Source: Celeribacter sp. HF31 (GTDB taxonomy: Bacteria; Pseudomonadota; Alphaproteobacteria; Rhodobacterales; Rhodobacteraceae). From it: a stretch of 64,000 nucleotides of DNA. This document shows, piece after piece, positions 27,225 through 38,106 of the stretch; positions within the stretch are counted from its first letter, which is position 1; each line of letters starts with the position of its first letter. Position numbers and translations under genes: made by a program. The notes beneath the pieces are model-generated. The model saw only the letters and a list, made by a program, of their open reading frames with translations. It was not told the DNA's origin and ran no database searches. Location of the stretch: positions 1-64,000 of the forward strand of contig NZ_JAATOT010000006.1 of NCBI RefSeq assembly GCF_011806455.1, written 5' to 3'.

Positions 27225-30197
27225 TTACCCTTCGATATTGAGCGCATCGTTCACGAGCGCTTGCTGTTGTGCTTTGTGTTGCGAGGCCAGACCCGTGGCG
27301 GGCGAGGCGGAGGCGGCGCGACCGGCGTAGACCGGACGCGTGTGCTTGGCTTTGATGCGGCTGAGCACCCATTCGATGTTGGGCTCGACAAAGGTCCAGG
27401 CGCCCTGGTTCTTGGGCTCTTCCTGACACCAGACGATCTCGGCGTTTTTGAAGCGTTCAAGCTCCTTGACCATCGACAGCGCCGGGAACGGGTAGAACTG
27501 TTCGAGACGCAGGATGTAGGTGTCGTCCTTGCCAGCGGCGTCGCGGGCCTCCAGCAGGTCGTAGTAGACCTTGCCGGAACAGATCACGACGCGCTTGATG
27601 TCCTTGTCCGCTTTCAGTTTGATGTCGGACTTGGCGGTGCCGTTGTTGGCGTCGGCATCGTCCCAAAGCACGCGGTGGAAAGACGAGCCGTCGGTGAAGT
27701 CAGAGGCCACGGAGGTCGCGAGTTTATGACGCAGAAGCGATTTCGGCGTCATCAGCACCAGAGGTTTGCGGTAGGAGCGGTGCAACTGGCGACGCAGGAT
27801 GTGGAAGTAGTTCGCAGGCGTCGAACAGTTCGCCACGATCCAGTTGTCCTGACCGCACATCTGCAGGAAGCGTTCGAGACGGGCGGAGGAGTGCTCCGGG
27901 CCCTGACCCTCATAGCCATGCGGCAAAAGCATCACGAGACCGGACATCCGCAGCCATTTCGATTCACCCGAAGAGATGAACTGGTCGAACATGATCTGCG
28001 CGCCGTTGGCGAAGTCGCCGAACTGGGCTTCCCAAAGCGTCAGCGCGTTCGGTTCGGCCAGCGAGTAGCCATACTCGAACCCGAGCACGGCGTACTCAGA
28101 GAGCATCGAGTCGATGACCTCGTAATGCGCCTGACCCTCACGGATGTGATTGAGCGGGTAGTAGCGATCCTCGGAAGCCTGGTCGATCAGGCCGGAGTGA
28201 CGCTGCGAGAAAGTGCCGCGTGTGGAGTCCTGACCGGCCAGACGCACCGGGTAGCCCTCGGTCAGAAGCGAGCCGAAGGCCAGCGCTTCGCCGGTCGCCC
28301 AGTCAAAGCCTTTGCCCTCTTCGAACATCTTCGCCTTGGCGTCCAATTGACGACCCACGGTTTTGTGCAGGTTAAAGCCCTCGGGCGCCTGCGTCAGCGA
28401 ACGGCCGATTTGCGCCATGGTGTCTTCGGAGATCCAGGTCTGACCGCGCTGATACTCGTCGCCCTCTTTGTTGATGTGCGACCAACGCCCGTCGAGCCAA
28501 TCGGCCTTGTTCGGTTTAAAGGTCTTTCCGGCCTCGAACTCGTCGTTCAAGAGCGACTGGAAGGCCGCTTTCATGTCCTCGATCTCGCCCTCGGGGATGA
28601 GACCATCGGCCACGAGGCGCTCGGTGTAGAGCTGCAATGTGGTCTTGTGCCGCTTGATGTTGGTGTACATCTGCGGGTTGGTGAACATCGGCTCATCGCC
28701 TTCGTTGTGACCGAAGCGGCGGTAGCAGAAGATGTCGATGACCACGTCCTTGTGGAACTTCTGACGGAACTCGGTGGCCACTTTGGCGGCGTGCACCACG
28801 GCCTCCGGGTCGTCGCCGTTGACGTGGAAAATCGGGGCCTCCACCATGAGCGCGATGTCGGTCGGGTAGGGCGAAGAACGCGAAAAATGCGGCGCGGTGG
28901 TGAAACCGATCTGGTTGTTCACCACGATGTGGATCGTGCCGCCGGTGCGGTGACCGCGCAGACCGGAGAGGCCGAAACATTCCGCCACGACACCCTGACC
29001 CGCAAAGGCCGCGTCACCGTGCAAAAGCACGGGGATGACGGAACTGCGGGTCGGGTCGTTGTTCTGGTCGGTCTTGGCGCGACATTTGCCAAGGACAACC
29101 GGGTTTACCGCCTCGAGGTGCGAGGGGTTGGCGGTCAAGCTGAGGTGGACTTTGTTGCCATCGAACTCACGGTCGGAGGAGGCGCCGAGGTGATATTTCA
29201 CGTCGCCGGAACCATCCACGTCCTCGGGCTTGAACGAGCCGCCCTGGAATTCGTTGAAAATCGCGCGGTAGGGTTTCGACATCACATTGGCCAAAACGGA
29301 CAGACGCCCGCGGTGCGGCATGCCGATCACGACCTCTTTCGCGCCGAGGTTGCCACCGCGTTTGATGATCTGTTCCATCGCCGGGATGAGGCTTTCGCCG
29401 CCATCAAGGCCGAAGCGTTTGGTGCCCATGTATTTCACATGGAGGAATTTCTCAAAACCCTCGGCCTCAACCAGTTTGTTCAGAATGGCGCGACGACCGT
29501 TCTTGGTGAACTGGATTTCCTTGCCCAGACCTTCGATCCGCTCCTTGAGCCACCCGGCTTGCTCCGGGTCGGAAATATGCATGTATTGCAGCGCGAAGGT
29601 GCCGCAGTAGGTGCGTTTCAACACGTCGATGATCTGGCGCATCGAGGCGTGCTGAAGGCCCAACACGTTGTCGATGAAGATCGGGCGATCCATATCGCTC
29701 TCGGTGAAGCCGTAAGAGCGCGGATCGAGCTCCGGGTGCGGTTCCTGGTCGCGCATCTTGAGCGGGTCGAGATCGGCGATGAGGTGGCCCCGAATACGGT
29801 AGGCGCGGATGATCATGATCGCGCGGATGCTGTCGAGCACGGCGCGTTTGATCTGGTCTTCAGAGACAGCGACGCCTTTTTCAGCGGCTTTCTCTTTGAT
29901 CTTTTTGCCGGCGGCGTTGGCGGCCGCGGCGGGTTCGGCCCATTGACCGTCCAGAGCGTGGGTCAGCTCGTCATTCGGCACCGGCGGCCAGTCCATGCGT
30001 GCCCAGGACGGGCCTGCCGCTTCGGCGGTGACATCTGTTGCCGCATCTCCGAGAGATTGGAAAAACTCGGCCCAGGAGGCGTCCACGGAACTGGGGTCCT
30101 GGGTGTACTGGGCGTAGACCTGTTCGAGGTATTCCGCATTGTGCCCCTGCATAAAGGAGGAGGCATGGAAGATGTCGTTGGGGCTCTGGTCGTTCAT
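27225..30197 (-). CDS. sucA: 2-oxoglutarate dehydrogenase E1
   Basis: 990 residues, normal for the E1o family. The N-terminal [19 protein letters not shown] segment, the thiamine pyrophosphate motif GDAAFAGQG...NNQIGF, the [11 protein letters not shown] segment and the C-terminal [12 protein letters not shown] block are all intact. It decarboxylates 2-oxoglutarate and reductively succinylates the lipoyl group of SucB. It follows sucD by 130 bases that contain a strong hairpin, and is coupled to sucB. Confidence 0.96.
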   Translation of the reverse strand: MNDQSPNDIFHASSFMQGHNAEYLEQVYAQYTQDPSSVDASWAEFFQSLGDAATDVTAEAAGPSWARMDWPPVPNDELTHALDGQWAEPAAAANAAGKKIKEKAAEKGVAVSEDQIKRAVLDSIRAIMIIRAYRIRGHLIADLDPLKMRDQEPHPELDPRSYGFTESDMDRPIFIDNVLGLQHASMRQIIDVLKRTYCGTFALQYMHISDPEQAGWLKERIEGLGKEIQFTKNGRRAILNKLVEAEGFEKFLHVKYMGTKRFGLDGGESLIPAMEQIIKRGGNLGAKEVVIGMPHRGRLSVLANVMSKPYRAIFNEFQGGSFKPEDVDGSGDVKYHLGASSDREFDGNKVHLSLTANPSHLEAVNPVVLGKCRAKTDQNNDPTRSSVIPVLLHGDAAFAGQGVVAECFGLSGLRGHRTGGTIHIVVNNQIGFTTAPHFSRSSPYPTDIALMVEAPIFHVNGDDPEAVVHAAKVATEFRQKFHKDVVIDIFCYRRFGHNEGDEPMFTNPQMYTNIKRHKTTLQLYTERLVADGLIPEGEIEDMKAAFQSLLNDEFEAGKTFKPNKADWLDGRWSHINKEGDEYQRGQTWISEDTMAQIGRSLTQAPEGFNLHKTVGRQLDAKAKMFEEGKGFDWATGEALAFGSLLTEGYPVRLAGQDSTRGTFSQRHSGLIDQASEDRYYPLNHIREGQAHYEVIDSMLSEYAVLGFEYGYSLAEPNALTLWEAQFGDFANGAQIMFDQFISSGESKWLRMSGLVMLLPHGYEGQGPEHSSARLERFLQMCGQDNWIVANCSTPANYFHILRRQLHRSYRKPLVLMTPKSLLRHKLATSVASDFTDGSSFHRVLWDDADANNGTAKSDIKLKADKDIKRVVICSGKVYYDLLEARDAAGKDDTYILRLEQFYPFPALSMVKELERFKNAEIVWCQEEPKNQGAWTFVEPNIEWVLSRIKAKHTRPVYAGRAASASPATGLASQHKAQQQALVNDALNIEG

Positions 30198-30263
30198 CGG
30201 TGTGACCTTGATCTGGGGTGCGTTTCCGTTTCGAGGGCAGGATCGCGTTGCCTTTTGTGGGTG

Positions 30264-30296
30264 CGCCTGCGCCTTTCTTTACAAAGGGCGCAGGCG
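30264..30296 (-). terminator. Hairpin between sucD and sucA
   Basis: A 10-bp GC-rich stem (CGCCTGCGCC / GGCGCAGGCG) with a 13-base loop in the 130-base gap. The minus-strand side is followed only by GCACCCACAAAAGG, without a T-run, so it is more likely a pausing or mRNA-processing hairpin than a full terminator. Confidence 0.6.
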
Positions 30297-30327
30297 AATT
30301 TTGTCAAATGCGTTTCACGCGCGGGCC

Positions 30328-31215
30328 TTAGCCTTTGGCAATGGCTTCCTGCACGGCCTCACCCAGCGTGGCCGGGCTGTCGGCCACGATGATGCCTGCG
30401 GATTTCATTGCTTCGATCTTGCTCTCCGCGTCGCCTTTCCCACCGGCGACGATGGCGCCTGCGTGGCCCATGCGGCGGCCCGGAGGGGCGGTGCGGCCTG
30501 CGATGAAGCCAGCGGTCGGTTTCCAGCGGCCTTTTTTCTTCTGCTCGGCGAGGAATTCGGCGGCTTCTTCTTCGGCGGAGCCCCCGATTTCACCGATCAT
30601 GATGATGGAGGTGGTTTCCGGGTCATCGAGGAACATGTCGAGCACGTCGATGTGCTCGGTGCCTTTGATCGGGTCGCCGCCGATGCCCACAGCGGTGGAC
30701 TGGCCAAGGCCCAAGTCAGACGTCTGTTTCACAGCCTCATAGGTCAGCGTGCCGGAACGGCTTACGACGCCCACGGAGCCACGCTTGTGGATGTGACCCG
30801 GCATGATGCCGATTTTGCAGGCGTCCGGCGTGATGACACCCGGGCAGTTCGGGCCGATCAGGCGCGAGGAGCTGTCGACCAGCGCGCGCTTCACCTTCAT
30901 CATGTCGAGCACCGGAATGCCCTCGGTGATGCAGATGATCAGTTCCATCTCGGCATCAATCGCCTCAAGGATCGAGTCCGCTGCAAACGGCGGCGGCACG
31001 TAGATCACGGACGCATTGGCTTCGGTGACGTGCTTGGCTTCGTGCACGGAGTTGAAGACCGGCAGGTCGAGGTGGGTCGAACCCCCTTTGCCCGGCGTCA
31101 CGCCGCCAACCATTTTGGTGCCATAAGCGATGGCTTGTTCAGAGTGGAAGGTGCCTTGCGAGCCGGTGAAGCCCTGACAGATCACCTTGGTGTTTTCATC
31201 TACGAGAATTGCCAT
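30328..31215 (-). CDS. sucD: Succinyl-CoA synthetase, alpha subunit
   Basis: 295 residues. N-terminal CoA-binding Rossmann domain ([19 protein letters not shown]), the [10 protein letters not shown] segment, and the phosphohistidine loop [10 protein letters not shown] near the C-terminus. With SucC it makes ATP (or GTP) from succinyl-CoA. A lipoprotein gene separates it from sucC, which is unusual for the pair. Confidence 0.96.
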   Translation of the reverse strand: MAILVDENTKVICQGFTGSQGTFHSEQAIAYGTKMVGGVTPGKGGSTHLDLPVFNSVHEAKHVTEANASVIYVPPPFAADSILEAIDAEMELIICITEGIPVLDMMKVKRALVDSSSRLIGPNCPGVITPDACKIGIMPGHIHKRGSVGVVSRSGTLTYEAVKQTSDLGLGQSTAVGIGGDPIKGTEHIDVLDMFLDDPETTSIIMIGEIGGSAEEEAAEFLAEQKKKGRWKPTAGFIAGRTAPPGRRMGHAGAIVAGGKGDAESKIEAMKSAGIIVADSPATLGEAVQEAIAKG

Positions 31216-31286
31216 GTGGCATCTCCTTTAATGTCGGTGCGGACGAACCGCGATTTCTCTAAGCAGACCTGGATGCTCTGCGTGAA

Positions 31287-31811
31287 CTACTCTTTCTCGA
31301 GGCGGACAGTGATAGTGCCATTCCCACCCACGATCTGGAAACCCGCGCGTGCTCTGAGCGAAGTGCCGGATTTCACAAAATACGTTCTGGAGGAGCCGCC
31401 CCCGAGTGTTCTTGTCTCTTGCGTGTAGCCTTTTGCTTTAAGCGCCTGAGAGGTTAAGCTCAAAGCTCGCTGAACTCCGCTAATGCCGCCGAGATGGGAT
31501 ACGTAGCACGCATTCCCTTGCTTCCCATTGACATTCACGGGGTTCCCGAAAAGACCGCCAGTACTGTAACGCCAAGCGCCAAGTGCCGTTTTTTGGAAGC
31601 CATCAGTCTCGAGTGAGGCAAGCGGTGTGCCGTTCTGAAGAAGATCGGCACATGCTCCAATGCCATCTACGACGTGACTTTCGACAAGCTGCTGCTTGTT
31701 CCCCGTCTCGGACTGTGCCGAAGCAGGGGCGCTAACAGCTGGTTGTGTTGTCGATTGGCACGCGGTGAGGGCCAACATAGAACAAGCTACAAGAACACCA
31801 GTCAAACGCAT
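31287..31811 (-). CDS. Putative lipoprotein between sucC and sucD
   Basis: 174 residues, not recognised. The N-terminus MRLTGVLVACSMLALTACQST carries a lipobox (LTAC, lipid-modified Cys at about 18), then a Ser/Ala/Gln-rich linker and a folded part with WRYSTGGLFGNPVN and YFVKSGTSLRARAGFQIVG. Start at 31811, only four bases after the sucC stop and preceded by AAGGGT, so it is translated with sucC. Base use is somewhat lower in GC than in the suc genes (ATAC, AATG, GAA-rich), which hints at later insertion. Confidence 0.78.
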   Translation of the reverse strand: MRLTGVLVACSMLALTACQSTTQPAVSAPASAQSETGNKQQLVESHVVDGIGACADLLQNGTPLASLETDGFQKTALGAWRYSTGGLFGNPVNVNGKQGNACYVSHLGGISGVQRALSLTSQALKAKGYTQETRTLGGGSSRTYFVKSGTSLRARAGFQIVGGNGTITVRLEKE

Positions 31812-31815
31812 CAGG

Positions 31816-33009
31816 TTACCCTTTGACCGCTTTAACGATTTTCTGGGCGCCGTCTTTGAGATCGTCCGCCGCGATGACATCGAGGCCGGAAGTGTTGATG
31901 ATCTCTTTGCCGAGCTCCACGTTGGTGCCTTCGAGACGCACAACGAGCGGAACCTGCAGGCCGACCTCTTTCACCGCCGCGATCACGCCTTCGGCGATGA
32001 TGTCACAGCGCATGATGCCGCCGAAGATGTTCACGAGGATACCTTTAACGTTCTCATCGGAGGTGATGATTTTGAAGGCTTCGGTCACTTTCTCCTTGGT
32101 CGCACCGCCGCCCACGTCGAGGAAGTTGGCAGGCTCTGCGCCGTAGAGTTTGATGATGTCCATGGTGGCCATGGCAAGACCCGCACCGTTCACCATGCAG
32201 CCGATCTCACCGTCAAGCGCGATGTAGTTCAGGTCGTGCTGGGAAGCGGCCAGTTCTTTCGGATCTTCTTCGGTCTCGTCGCGTAGGCCAACGATGTCGG
32301 CGTGGCGGTAAAGCGCGTTGCCGTCAAAGCCGGCTTTACAGTCGAGACATTTCAGATCGCCGGTGTCGGTCACGATCAGCGGGTTGATTTCGAGCATCTC
32401 CATGTCTTTGTCGATGAACAGACGATAGAGGTTGGAAATCAGCGCGGCGCACTGTTTGACCTGCTTGCCTTCGAGGCCCAGAGCGAATGCGACGCGGCGG
32501 CCGTGGAAGCCCTGAAGGCCGGTGGCCGGGTCGATGGAGAAGGAGAGGATTTTCTCGGGCGTCTTGTCGGCCACTTCCTCGATGTCCATGCCGCCCTCAG
32601 TCGAGGCTACGATGGACACGCGGGAGGATTGACGGTCGACGAGCAGAGCGAGGTAAAGCTCTTTTTCGATGTCGGACCCATCTTCGATGTAGATGCGGTT
32701 CACTTGCTTGCCAGCCGGGCCGGTCTGGTGCGTGACCAGCGTGTGGCCGAGCATGGCGTTGGCTTCCTGTGCGGCTTCCTCGACGGATTTCGCGAGACGC
32801 ACGCCGCCTTTTTCGCCAGCGCCGGCTTCCTTGAAGGAGCCTTTGCCGCGACCACCTGCGTGGATCTGGGCTTTCACGACCCACAGCGGGCCGTCAAGCT
32901 CACCGGCTGCGGTTTTCGCATCGGCTGCATTGAGAACGACACGACCGTCCGAAACCGGCGCGCCGTATTCCTTGAGAAGGGCTTTCGCCTGATACTCGTG
33001 GATATTCAT
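31816..33009 (-). CDS. sucC: Succinyl-CoA synthetase, beta subunit
   Basis: 397 residues starting [19 protein letters not shown], with the ATP-grasp domain, [12 protein letters not shown] nucleotide contacts, and the C-terminal [15 protein letters not shown] and [12 protein letters not shown] blocks. The first gene of the suc-lpd operon. Its promoter region holds a pair of TGTGATCACA palindromes. The start is given by family homology. Confidence 0.96.
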   Translation of the reverse strand: MNIHEYQAKALLKEYGAPVSDGRVVLNAADAKTAAGELDGPLWVVKAQIHAGGRGKGSFKEAGAGEKGGVRLAKSVEEAAQEANAMLGHTLVTHQTGPAGKQVNRIYIEDGSDIEKELYLALLVDRQSSRVSIVASTEGGMDIEEVADKTPEKILSFSIDPATGLQGFHGRRVAFALGLEGKQVKQCAALISNLYRLFIDKDMEMLEINPLIVTDTGDLKCLDCKAGFDGNALYRHADIVGLRDETEEDPKELAASQHDLNYIALDGEIGCMVNGAGLAMATMDIIKLYGAEPANFLDVGGGATKEKVTEAFKIITSDENVKGILVNIFGGIMRCDIIAEGVIAAVKEVGLQVPLVVRLEGTNVELGKEIINTSGLDVIAADDLKDGAQKIVKAVKG

Positions 33010-33119
33010 TAGAGATGTCCTCTCCCTGGTTCGATTGCCTTCGTATATGCCATTGGCTGCGGGGCATAAGAAATGGTTTTTTGGCCTGTTGGCGGTAAAA
33101 CGCTCGTGTTTTGGCGATT

Positions 33120-33150
33120 TGTGATCACAGGAAAGTTTCGTGTGATCACA
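33120..33150. promoter_or_regulatory. Pair of TGTGATCACA palindromes before sucC
   Basis: Two identical perfect palindromes at 33120-33129 and 33141-33150, 21 bases apart (two helix turns), 111 to 141 bases before the sucC start. They equal the site before the GntR gene at 21198 and the sites before sdhC. They suggest cooperative binding of one dimeric regulator. The 373-base gap 33010-33382 contains no gene; it also carries the divergent promoter of the barrel gene. Confidence 0.7.
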
Positions 33151-33382
33151 AAAAACATATTCCAATTCGTTTTTCGAATCGACCACCAAATTTTAACCGT
33201 ATTTGAGGCTTTTAGAGAGGCGCGCCCAAGAGAGGCGGAGGTGTTAAACGCTAACATGACCCTCTCTCTCACTGGGCGCGACGCTTTCGCGCGGCTGCGC
33301 ACAGGTCGCTTTCCTTGCCTGTCGGGCGCAGATTGCGTATCGAAGGACAAAGACTCACCCACTGACATTTCGGGGATAAATC

Positions 33383-34048
33383 ATGAAAGTAATCGGATCA
33401 AAAGCCACTCTGGCGCTCGTCGCTGCTCTGGCCATGCCCGTGGCGGCGCAAGCCGGCGAATTCAGCCTCTCTGTCTACGGTGGCTACCAAACCGCGCCGC
33501 ATAGCGACGTGTCTGGCACCGATGGCGGGACCGATTTCGATTTCAACGCGGGCTGGGACGGCGAAAGCACAGCAATGCCGCCCTACTACGGCATTCGCGG
33601 CACCTGGTGGGTGCGGGACAATTTCGGCTGGATCGCGGATTTCAACCACACCAAGGTTTACGCCAATGATGAGACCCTGGCCGACAGCGGGTTTTCGACG
33701 CTTGAGTTCACGGACGGTTTGAACAATTTCACCGTGGGCCCGATCTGGCGCTGGCCGGGTCTGTGGAACAATTTCACGCCCTATGCGAGCGTCTCCGCAG
33801 GGGTCGTGGTGCCGCATGTCGAGGTGGAGACGCCCTATTCGTCGAACTCGACCTTCGAATATCAACTCGCGGGGCCGAGCATCGCGCTTGTTCTGGGCGC
33901 CAGCTATGAGCTGAACGACCGTTGGGATCTCTTCACCGAGTACAAAGGCACCTACAGCCAGCTTGACGTCGATCTCGATGGCGGTGGCAATCTTGAGAGC
34001 GACATCATCACCAATGCGCTGAACTTTGGTGTGACTTACAAGTTCTGA
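33383..34048 (+). CDS. Outer-membrane beta-barrel protein, LpxQ-like
   Basis: 221 residues: signal peptide (MKVIGSKATLALVAALAMPV, cleavage near AQA/GE), then alternating aromatic/polar strands and a C-terminal Phe as in OmpA-like eight-strand barrels. The segments SVYGGYQTAPHSDVSGTDGG, MPPYYGIRGTWW and LTPYASVSAGVVVPHVEVE resemble proteins annotated as lipid A oxidase (LpxQ) in rhizobia; that enzyme oxidises the proximal glucosamine of lipid A. I am sure of the barrel, less of the activity. It is divergent from sucC. Confidence 0.8.
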   Translation: MKVIGSKATLALVAALAMPVAAQAGEFSLSVYGGYQTAPHSDVSGTDGGTDFDFNAGWDGESTAMPPYYGIRGTWWVRDNFGWIADFNHTKVYANDETLADSGFSTLEFTDGLNNFTVGPIWRWPGLWNNFTPYASVSAGVVVPHVEVETPYSSNSTFEYQLAGPSIALVLGASYELNDRWDLFTEYKGTYSQLDVDLDGGGNLESDIITNALNFGVTYKF

Positions 34049-34069
34049 TCCATCGCCGGAACGCGATAG

Positions 34070-34098
34070 AAAAGCCGGGCCCCCGTGTCCGGCTTTTT
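34070..34098 (+). terminator. Terminator behind the barrel gene
   Basis: AAAAGCCGG / CCGGCTTTTT, a 9-bp stem with a 10-base loop ending in five T. Just after it GTGCCTGGCTTTTTC is repeated almost exactly twice (34100-34127). It also lies 30 bases after the stop of the convergent glycosyltransferase gene and may serve both. Confidence 0.85.
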
Positions 34099-34127
34099 CG
34101 TGCCTGGCTTTTTCGTGCCTGGCCTTT

Positions 34128-35126
34128 TCACATCTCAAGCCCGGCCTTGGCCAGAATTTCGCCGTCCCTCTCCCGCAAAAGTGCATCGAAGGTGGCGCGT
34201 GTCAGGTCCAGATCGTCGCAGTCTTTGGGCATAAAGGGATCGAGGTGCAATCGGTCGAGCGCCAAGAGGCTTTCCGCTTGACGCGCATCGAGCGATTGCA
34301 CCCCCTCCACAAGCCGCAGGATCTCGCGCGGGCGATCGGCGTGGTTACGGGTAAAGCGGTATTGTGCTTCGCGCGCCTCGCCGATTTTACGTTTCGGACC
34401 GGAATAATTTTCGAAGGATTTCTTGAGCAGCTTGATTGCATAGTGCAGCGGCGTGAGCCCGTCGAAATGCAGCAAAAGACGTCTGTTTGTTGACGTCAGG
34501 AGAGGTTTCGGGCCAGTCCCGAGCGCTTTGGGGTGATGCACCCCCATCTCCCATTTCTGTCCTGTCGGCACGATGGTTTTGCCGGTGTGATGCCCGGTGA
34601 GCCCTTGAGAAAGGAACTTGCCGAACCGACCGTAGAGCGCCTGTATATCCTCCGGCGCCAAGACGATTGGGTGTCGAAATCCGCCCTCGAACAGCATCTC
34701 GCCGGGAGAGCCGGGCAGGTAGGCGCGCTCGGCATTGCGGATGACGAGGCCTTTGCTGCGATCCGCTTTGACCAACGCTTTGGAAAGTGCGGCGCCGTCG
34801 GAGATGAATTCATCGACGTCGCAATGCAAAACCCAGTCGCAGGTCGTGCTTTGATAAACGCTGGTCGAGACGAATTTCTGCCGTCCGGTGTGGCGCTCCG
34901 GGCGGCGGCCCTGGTTGACGCGGTCCCAATGTGCCTGATCGCAGGTCGTGATGAAAATCCCGTCCCGATCCCCGATCAGTCGCACCACCTCGGGGTTCGG
35001 ACGGTCGAGAAATACGTGCACTTCGGAGGCGCCGATGGCCCTGTGGTGCCGGGCAAAGGCCGCGATCAAAGGCGCGGGTTCATCCCCCAAAGCGGCCACG
35101 GCCCAAGTGGGAGCGCCCCCCGCCAT
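34128..35126 (-). CDS. Glycosyltransferase family 2-like protein (PF13704-type), second copy
   Basis: 332 residues. EVHVFLDRPNPEV and the DXD-like WVLHCDVDEFIS mark a GT-A fold, of the same type as the gene in front (WLDADEFLL). It probably transfers a sugar onto a surface polysaccharide or lipid. Start codon and upstream stop overlap (TCAT), so the pair is co-translated. No other polysaccharide genes flank the pair directly; the TCA genes are on both sides. Confidence 0.85.
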   Translation of the reverse strand: MAGGAPTWAVAALGDEPAPLIAAFARHHRAIGASEVHVFLDRPNPEVVRLIGDRDGIFITTCDQAHWDRVNQGRRPERHTGRQKFVSTSVYQSTTCDWVLHCDVDEFISDGAALSKALVKADRSKGLVIRNAERAYLPGSPGEMLFEGGFRHPIVLAPEDIQALYGRFGKFLSQGLTGHHTGKTIVPTGQKWEMGVHHPKALGTGPKPLLTSTNRRLLLHFDGLTPLHYAIKLLKKSFENYSGPKRKIGEAREAQYRFTRNHADRPREILRLVEGVQSLDARQAESLLALDRLHLDPFMPKDCDDLDLTRATFDALLRERDGEILAKAGLEM

Positions 35127-36094
35127 CAGGCGATCTGTCCCAGTTTGGCCGCAAGTGTTTCGGCGACGGCTTCGGCGGCGCGGGCAGTGTTCGGGTCTTG
35201 CAAAAGGCGCGCCATCTCTTGGGTCACGGCTGCCTCGTGTTGGTGGTGACCGGTCTCTTCGCGCGCGTTGAAATTCTTGGCCGCGTAGAAGTCTTCATCC
35301 CGCTGCACCTCTTGCGGATTGGCAAAATAGCCGTCGCCGCGCTGGCGTTTGAGGGCAAACATATCCGGCGTGCGGATCGAGAAATGCAGCACGCGTCCGA
35401 GCTTATAGGGCTGTTTTTCGACATTGATCCGGTTGAAGGGCACGCGTTTGGTACGGTCGAAAAACCGGGGCTCCATGTCGGTGCCTGCGGAGTTGAGTGC
35501 CCGGAAATTTTCCGGCGTTACGTCAGGCGCCAAAATAGGGCGGTGGATGTCCAGCGCCTCGATGGCGTCGGACCACCGGAACAGGGTTTTGACCTGTGTC
35601 GATTTGCCTTTCCACACGGGCGCGGCACCGGTGAAGGCGGTGGAAATATGCCGTCCGGGCCAATGCGTATGCCCGCTGTCGCCCATGAAGCGCCAGGCGA
35701 TGGAGACGGAGGAGGCCTTTGCCGCCTCGGCCGCCGCGATGATGTGCTCCACCGTTCCGCCTTGGGCGGGCAGCAGAAATTCGTCCGCGTCGAGCCACAT
35801 CACCCAATCGCCGTCCCGGAAAAAGCCGCTGTCTTTCGCAAGACGCGCGGCATGGGTTTGCGGCGGAATGCCCTCTGGGACGATCTGTTTCACATGGGTA
35901 ATTTCGCCCGCCGCATCGAGCGCGTCGAGCAGCGTGTCGGAGCCATCGTCACAATCGTTAGAGGTGATGAAAATCTCCGTAAACCCGATGATCTTGTGAT
36001 AGGCGATCCACTCCAAAAGAAACGGCCCCTCGTTCTTTTGCGCGGAAAACAGGACGCGGCGGGCGGGCGAGGTTTGGGGATCGGGAGAGGTCAA
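35126..36094 (-). CDS. Glycosyltransferase family 2-like protein (PF13704-type), first copy
   Basis: 322 residues. RRVLFSAQKNEGPFLLEWIA and YHKIIGFTEIFITSNDCDD form the N-terminal nucleotide-binding half; WVMWLDADEFLLPAQGG carries the DXD-like metal site. The C-terminal half has helical, His-rich segments. Its product is unknown; cell-surface glycan work is the best guess. The gene is separated from mdh by that gene's terminator and has its own promoter in the short gap 36095-36167. Confidence 0.85.
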   Translation of the reverse strand: MTSPDPQTSPARRVLFSAQKNEGPFLLEWIAYHKIIGFTEIFITSNDCDDGSDTLLDALDAAGEITHVKQIVPEGIPPQTHAARLAKDSGFFRDGDWVMWLDADEFLLPAQGGTVEHIIAAAEAAKASSVSIAWRFMGDSGHTHWPGRHISTAFTGAAPVWKGKSTQVKTLFRWSDAIEALDIHRPILAPDVTPENFRALNSAGTDMEPRFFDRTKRVPFNRINVEKQPYKLGRVLHFSIRTPDMFALKRQRGDGYFANPQEVQRDEDFYAAKNFNAREETGHHQHEAAVTQEMARLLQDPNTARAAEAVAETLAAKLGQIA

Positions 36095-36167
36095 AATGAA
36101 ATGCTCTGTCTCGGCTTTGAAGGGGTTGCGTCAGGTTAGCAGGGGCTGAGGTCCCTTGAAACACGAA

Positions 36168-36196
36168 AAAGCCCGCGGAGTGTGTCCGCGGGCTTT
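36168..36196 (-). terminator. Terminator behind mdh
   Basis: A perfect 12-bp stem (AAAGCCCGCGGA / TCCGCGGGCTTT) with a five-base loop. On the minus strand it ends in five T and lies 33 bases after the mdh stop, so mdh is terminated before the glycosyltransferase genes. Confidence 0.9.
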
Positions 36197-36228
36197 CGAA
36201 TTGAGGCTCTCTTTCGAGATCAGGCGTC

Positions 36229-37299
<1,071 letters not shown>

Positions 37300-37353
37300 C
37301 TAACCCCTCGATATTTTCAGGGAAAAACCTCTCGTTGCCCAAAGGCTGTGCTG

Positions 37354-38106
37354 ATGACGCTCGATCTCAATTTCTACCTTTTCGCCGTGCCAGCGGTGAT
37401 TTTTGCGGGCATGTCCAAGGGCGGTTTCGGCTCCGCTGCGGCCTTTGCTGCCACGCCTTTTCTGGCCTTGATTCTCACGCCGGGGCAGGCGGTCGGGCTG
37501 ATGTTGCCGCTGTTGATGGTGATGGATGTGACCGCCGTCAGGTTGTTTTGGCGCAAATGGGATCTGCGTGTGGCGGGTGTTCTTATCCTCGGCGCCATTC
37601 CCGGAATTGTGATCGGAACGCTGCTCTATGGCGTGGCCGATCCCGCCCTGTTCAAGCTTTTGATCGGCCTCGTCGCGATTGGATTCGTGCTCTGGCAAGT
37701 GGCGAAAGCGCGGAGTTGGATCAGGCCGCCGAAACGTGAACTCGGTACGGGAGCCGGGCTGTTTTGGGGTGCGGTGACGGGACTGACCAGTTTCATTTCC
37801 CACGCCGGCGGTCCGCCTGCCGCCGTCTACATGCTGTCGAAACGCATGGATAAAACCACCTATCAGGCGTCCAGCGTGCTGACTTTTTGGGCGGTGAATG
37901 CGATGAAAGTCGTGCCCTATGCCTTTGTCGGCATTTTCTCGAAAGAGACCCTGATTGCCGATCTGACCCTGATCCCGGCAGCCGTTTTGGGCGTGCTCTT
38001 CGGGGTCTGGATGCATCACAAAGTGCCGGAAAAACTGTTCTTCGGACTGGCCTATGTGTTTCTTGTCATCACCGGCAGCAAATTGATCTGGGAGGTTTTG
38101 GTGTGA
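37354..38106 (+). CDS. TSUP (TauE/SafE) family permease
   Basis: 250 residues with about eight membrane helices. The N-terminal VIFAGMSKGGFGSAAAF and the second-half repeat VTGLTSFISHAGGPPAAVYM are the TauE/SafE repeat signatures. The family exports organosulfur compounds or sulfite, sulfonates or other small anions, with the direct substrate unknown here. It overlaps the acetyltransferase start by four bases (GTGA). Confidence 0.88.
   Translation: MTLDLNFYLFAVPAVIFAGMSKGGFGSAAAFAATPFLALILTPGQAVGLMLPLLMVMDVTAVRLFWRKWDLRVAGVLILGAIPGIVIGTLLYGVADPALFKLLIGLVAIGFVLWQVAKARSWIRPPKRELGTGAGLFWGAVTGLTSFISHAGGPPAAVYMLSKRMDKTTYQASSVLTFWAVNAMKVVPYAFVGIFSKETLIADLTLIPAAVLGVLFGVWMHHKVPEKLFFGLAYVFLVITGSKLIWEVLV

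Noticed and set aside
25254-30392. Very long plus-strand frame over sucA and sucB
   Set aside because: Antisense reading of high-GC coding DNA; the minus-strand genes have full family motifs.
33010-33382. TGTGATCACA as a CRP site
   Set aside because: CRP/FNR sites have half-sites separated by a spacer (TGTGA-N6-TCACA); here the halves are fused, which fits a GntR-like dyad better.
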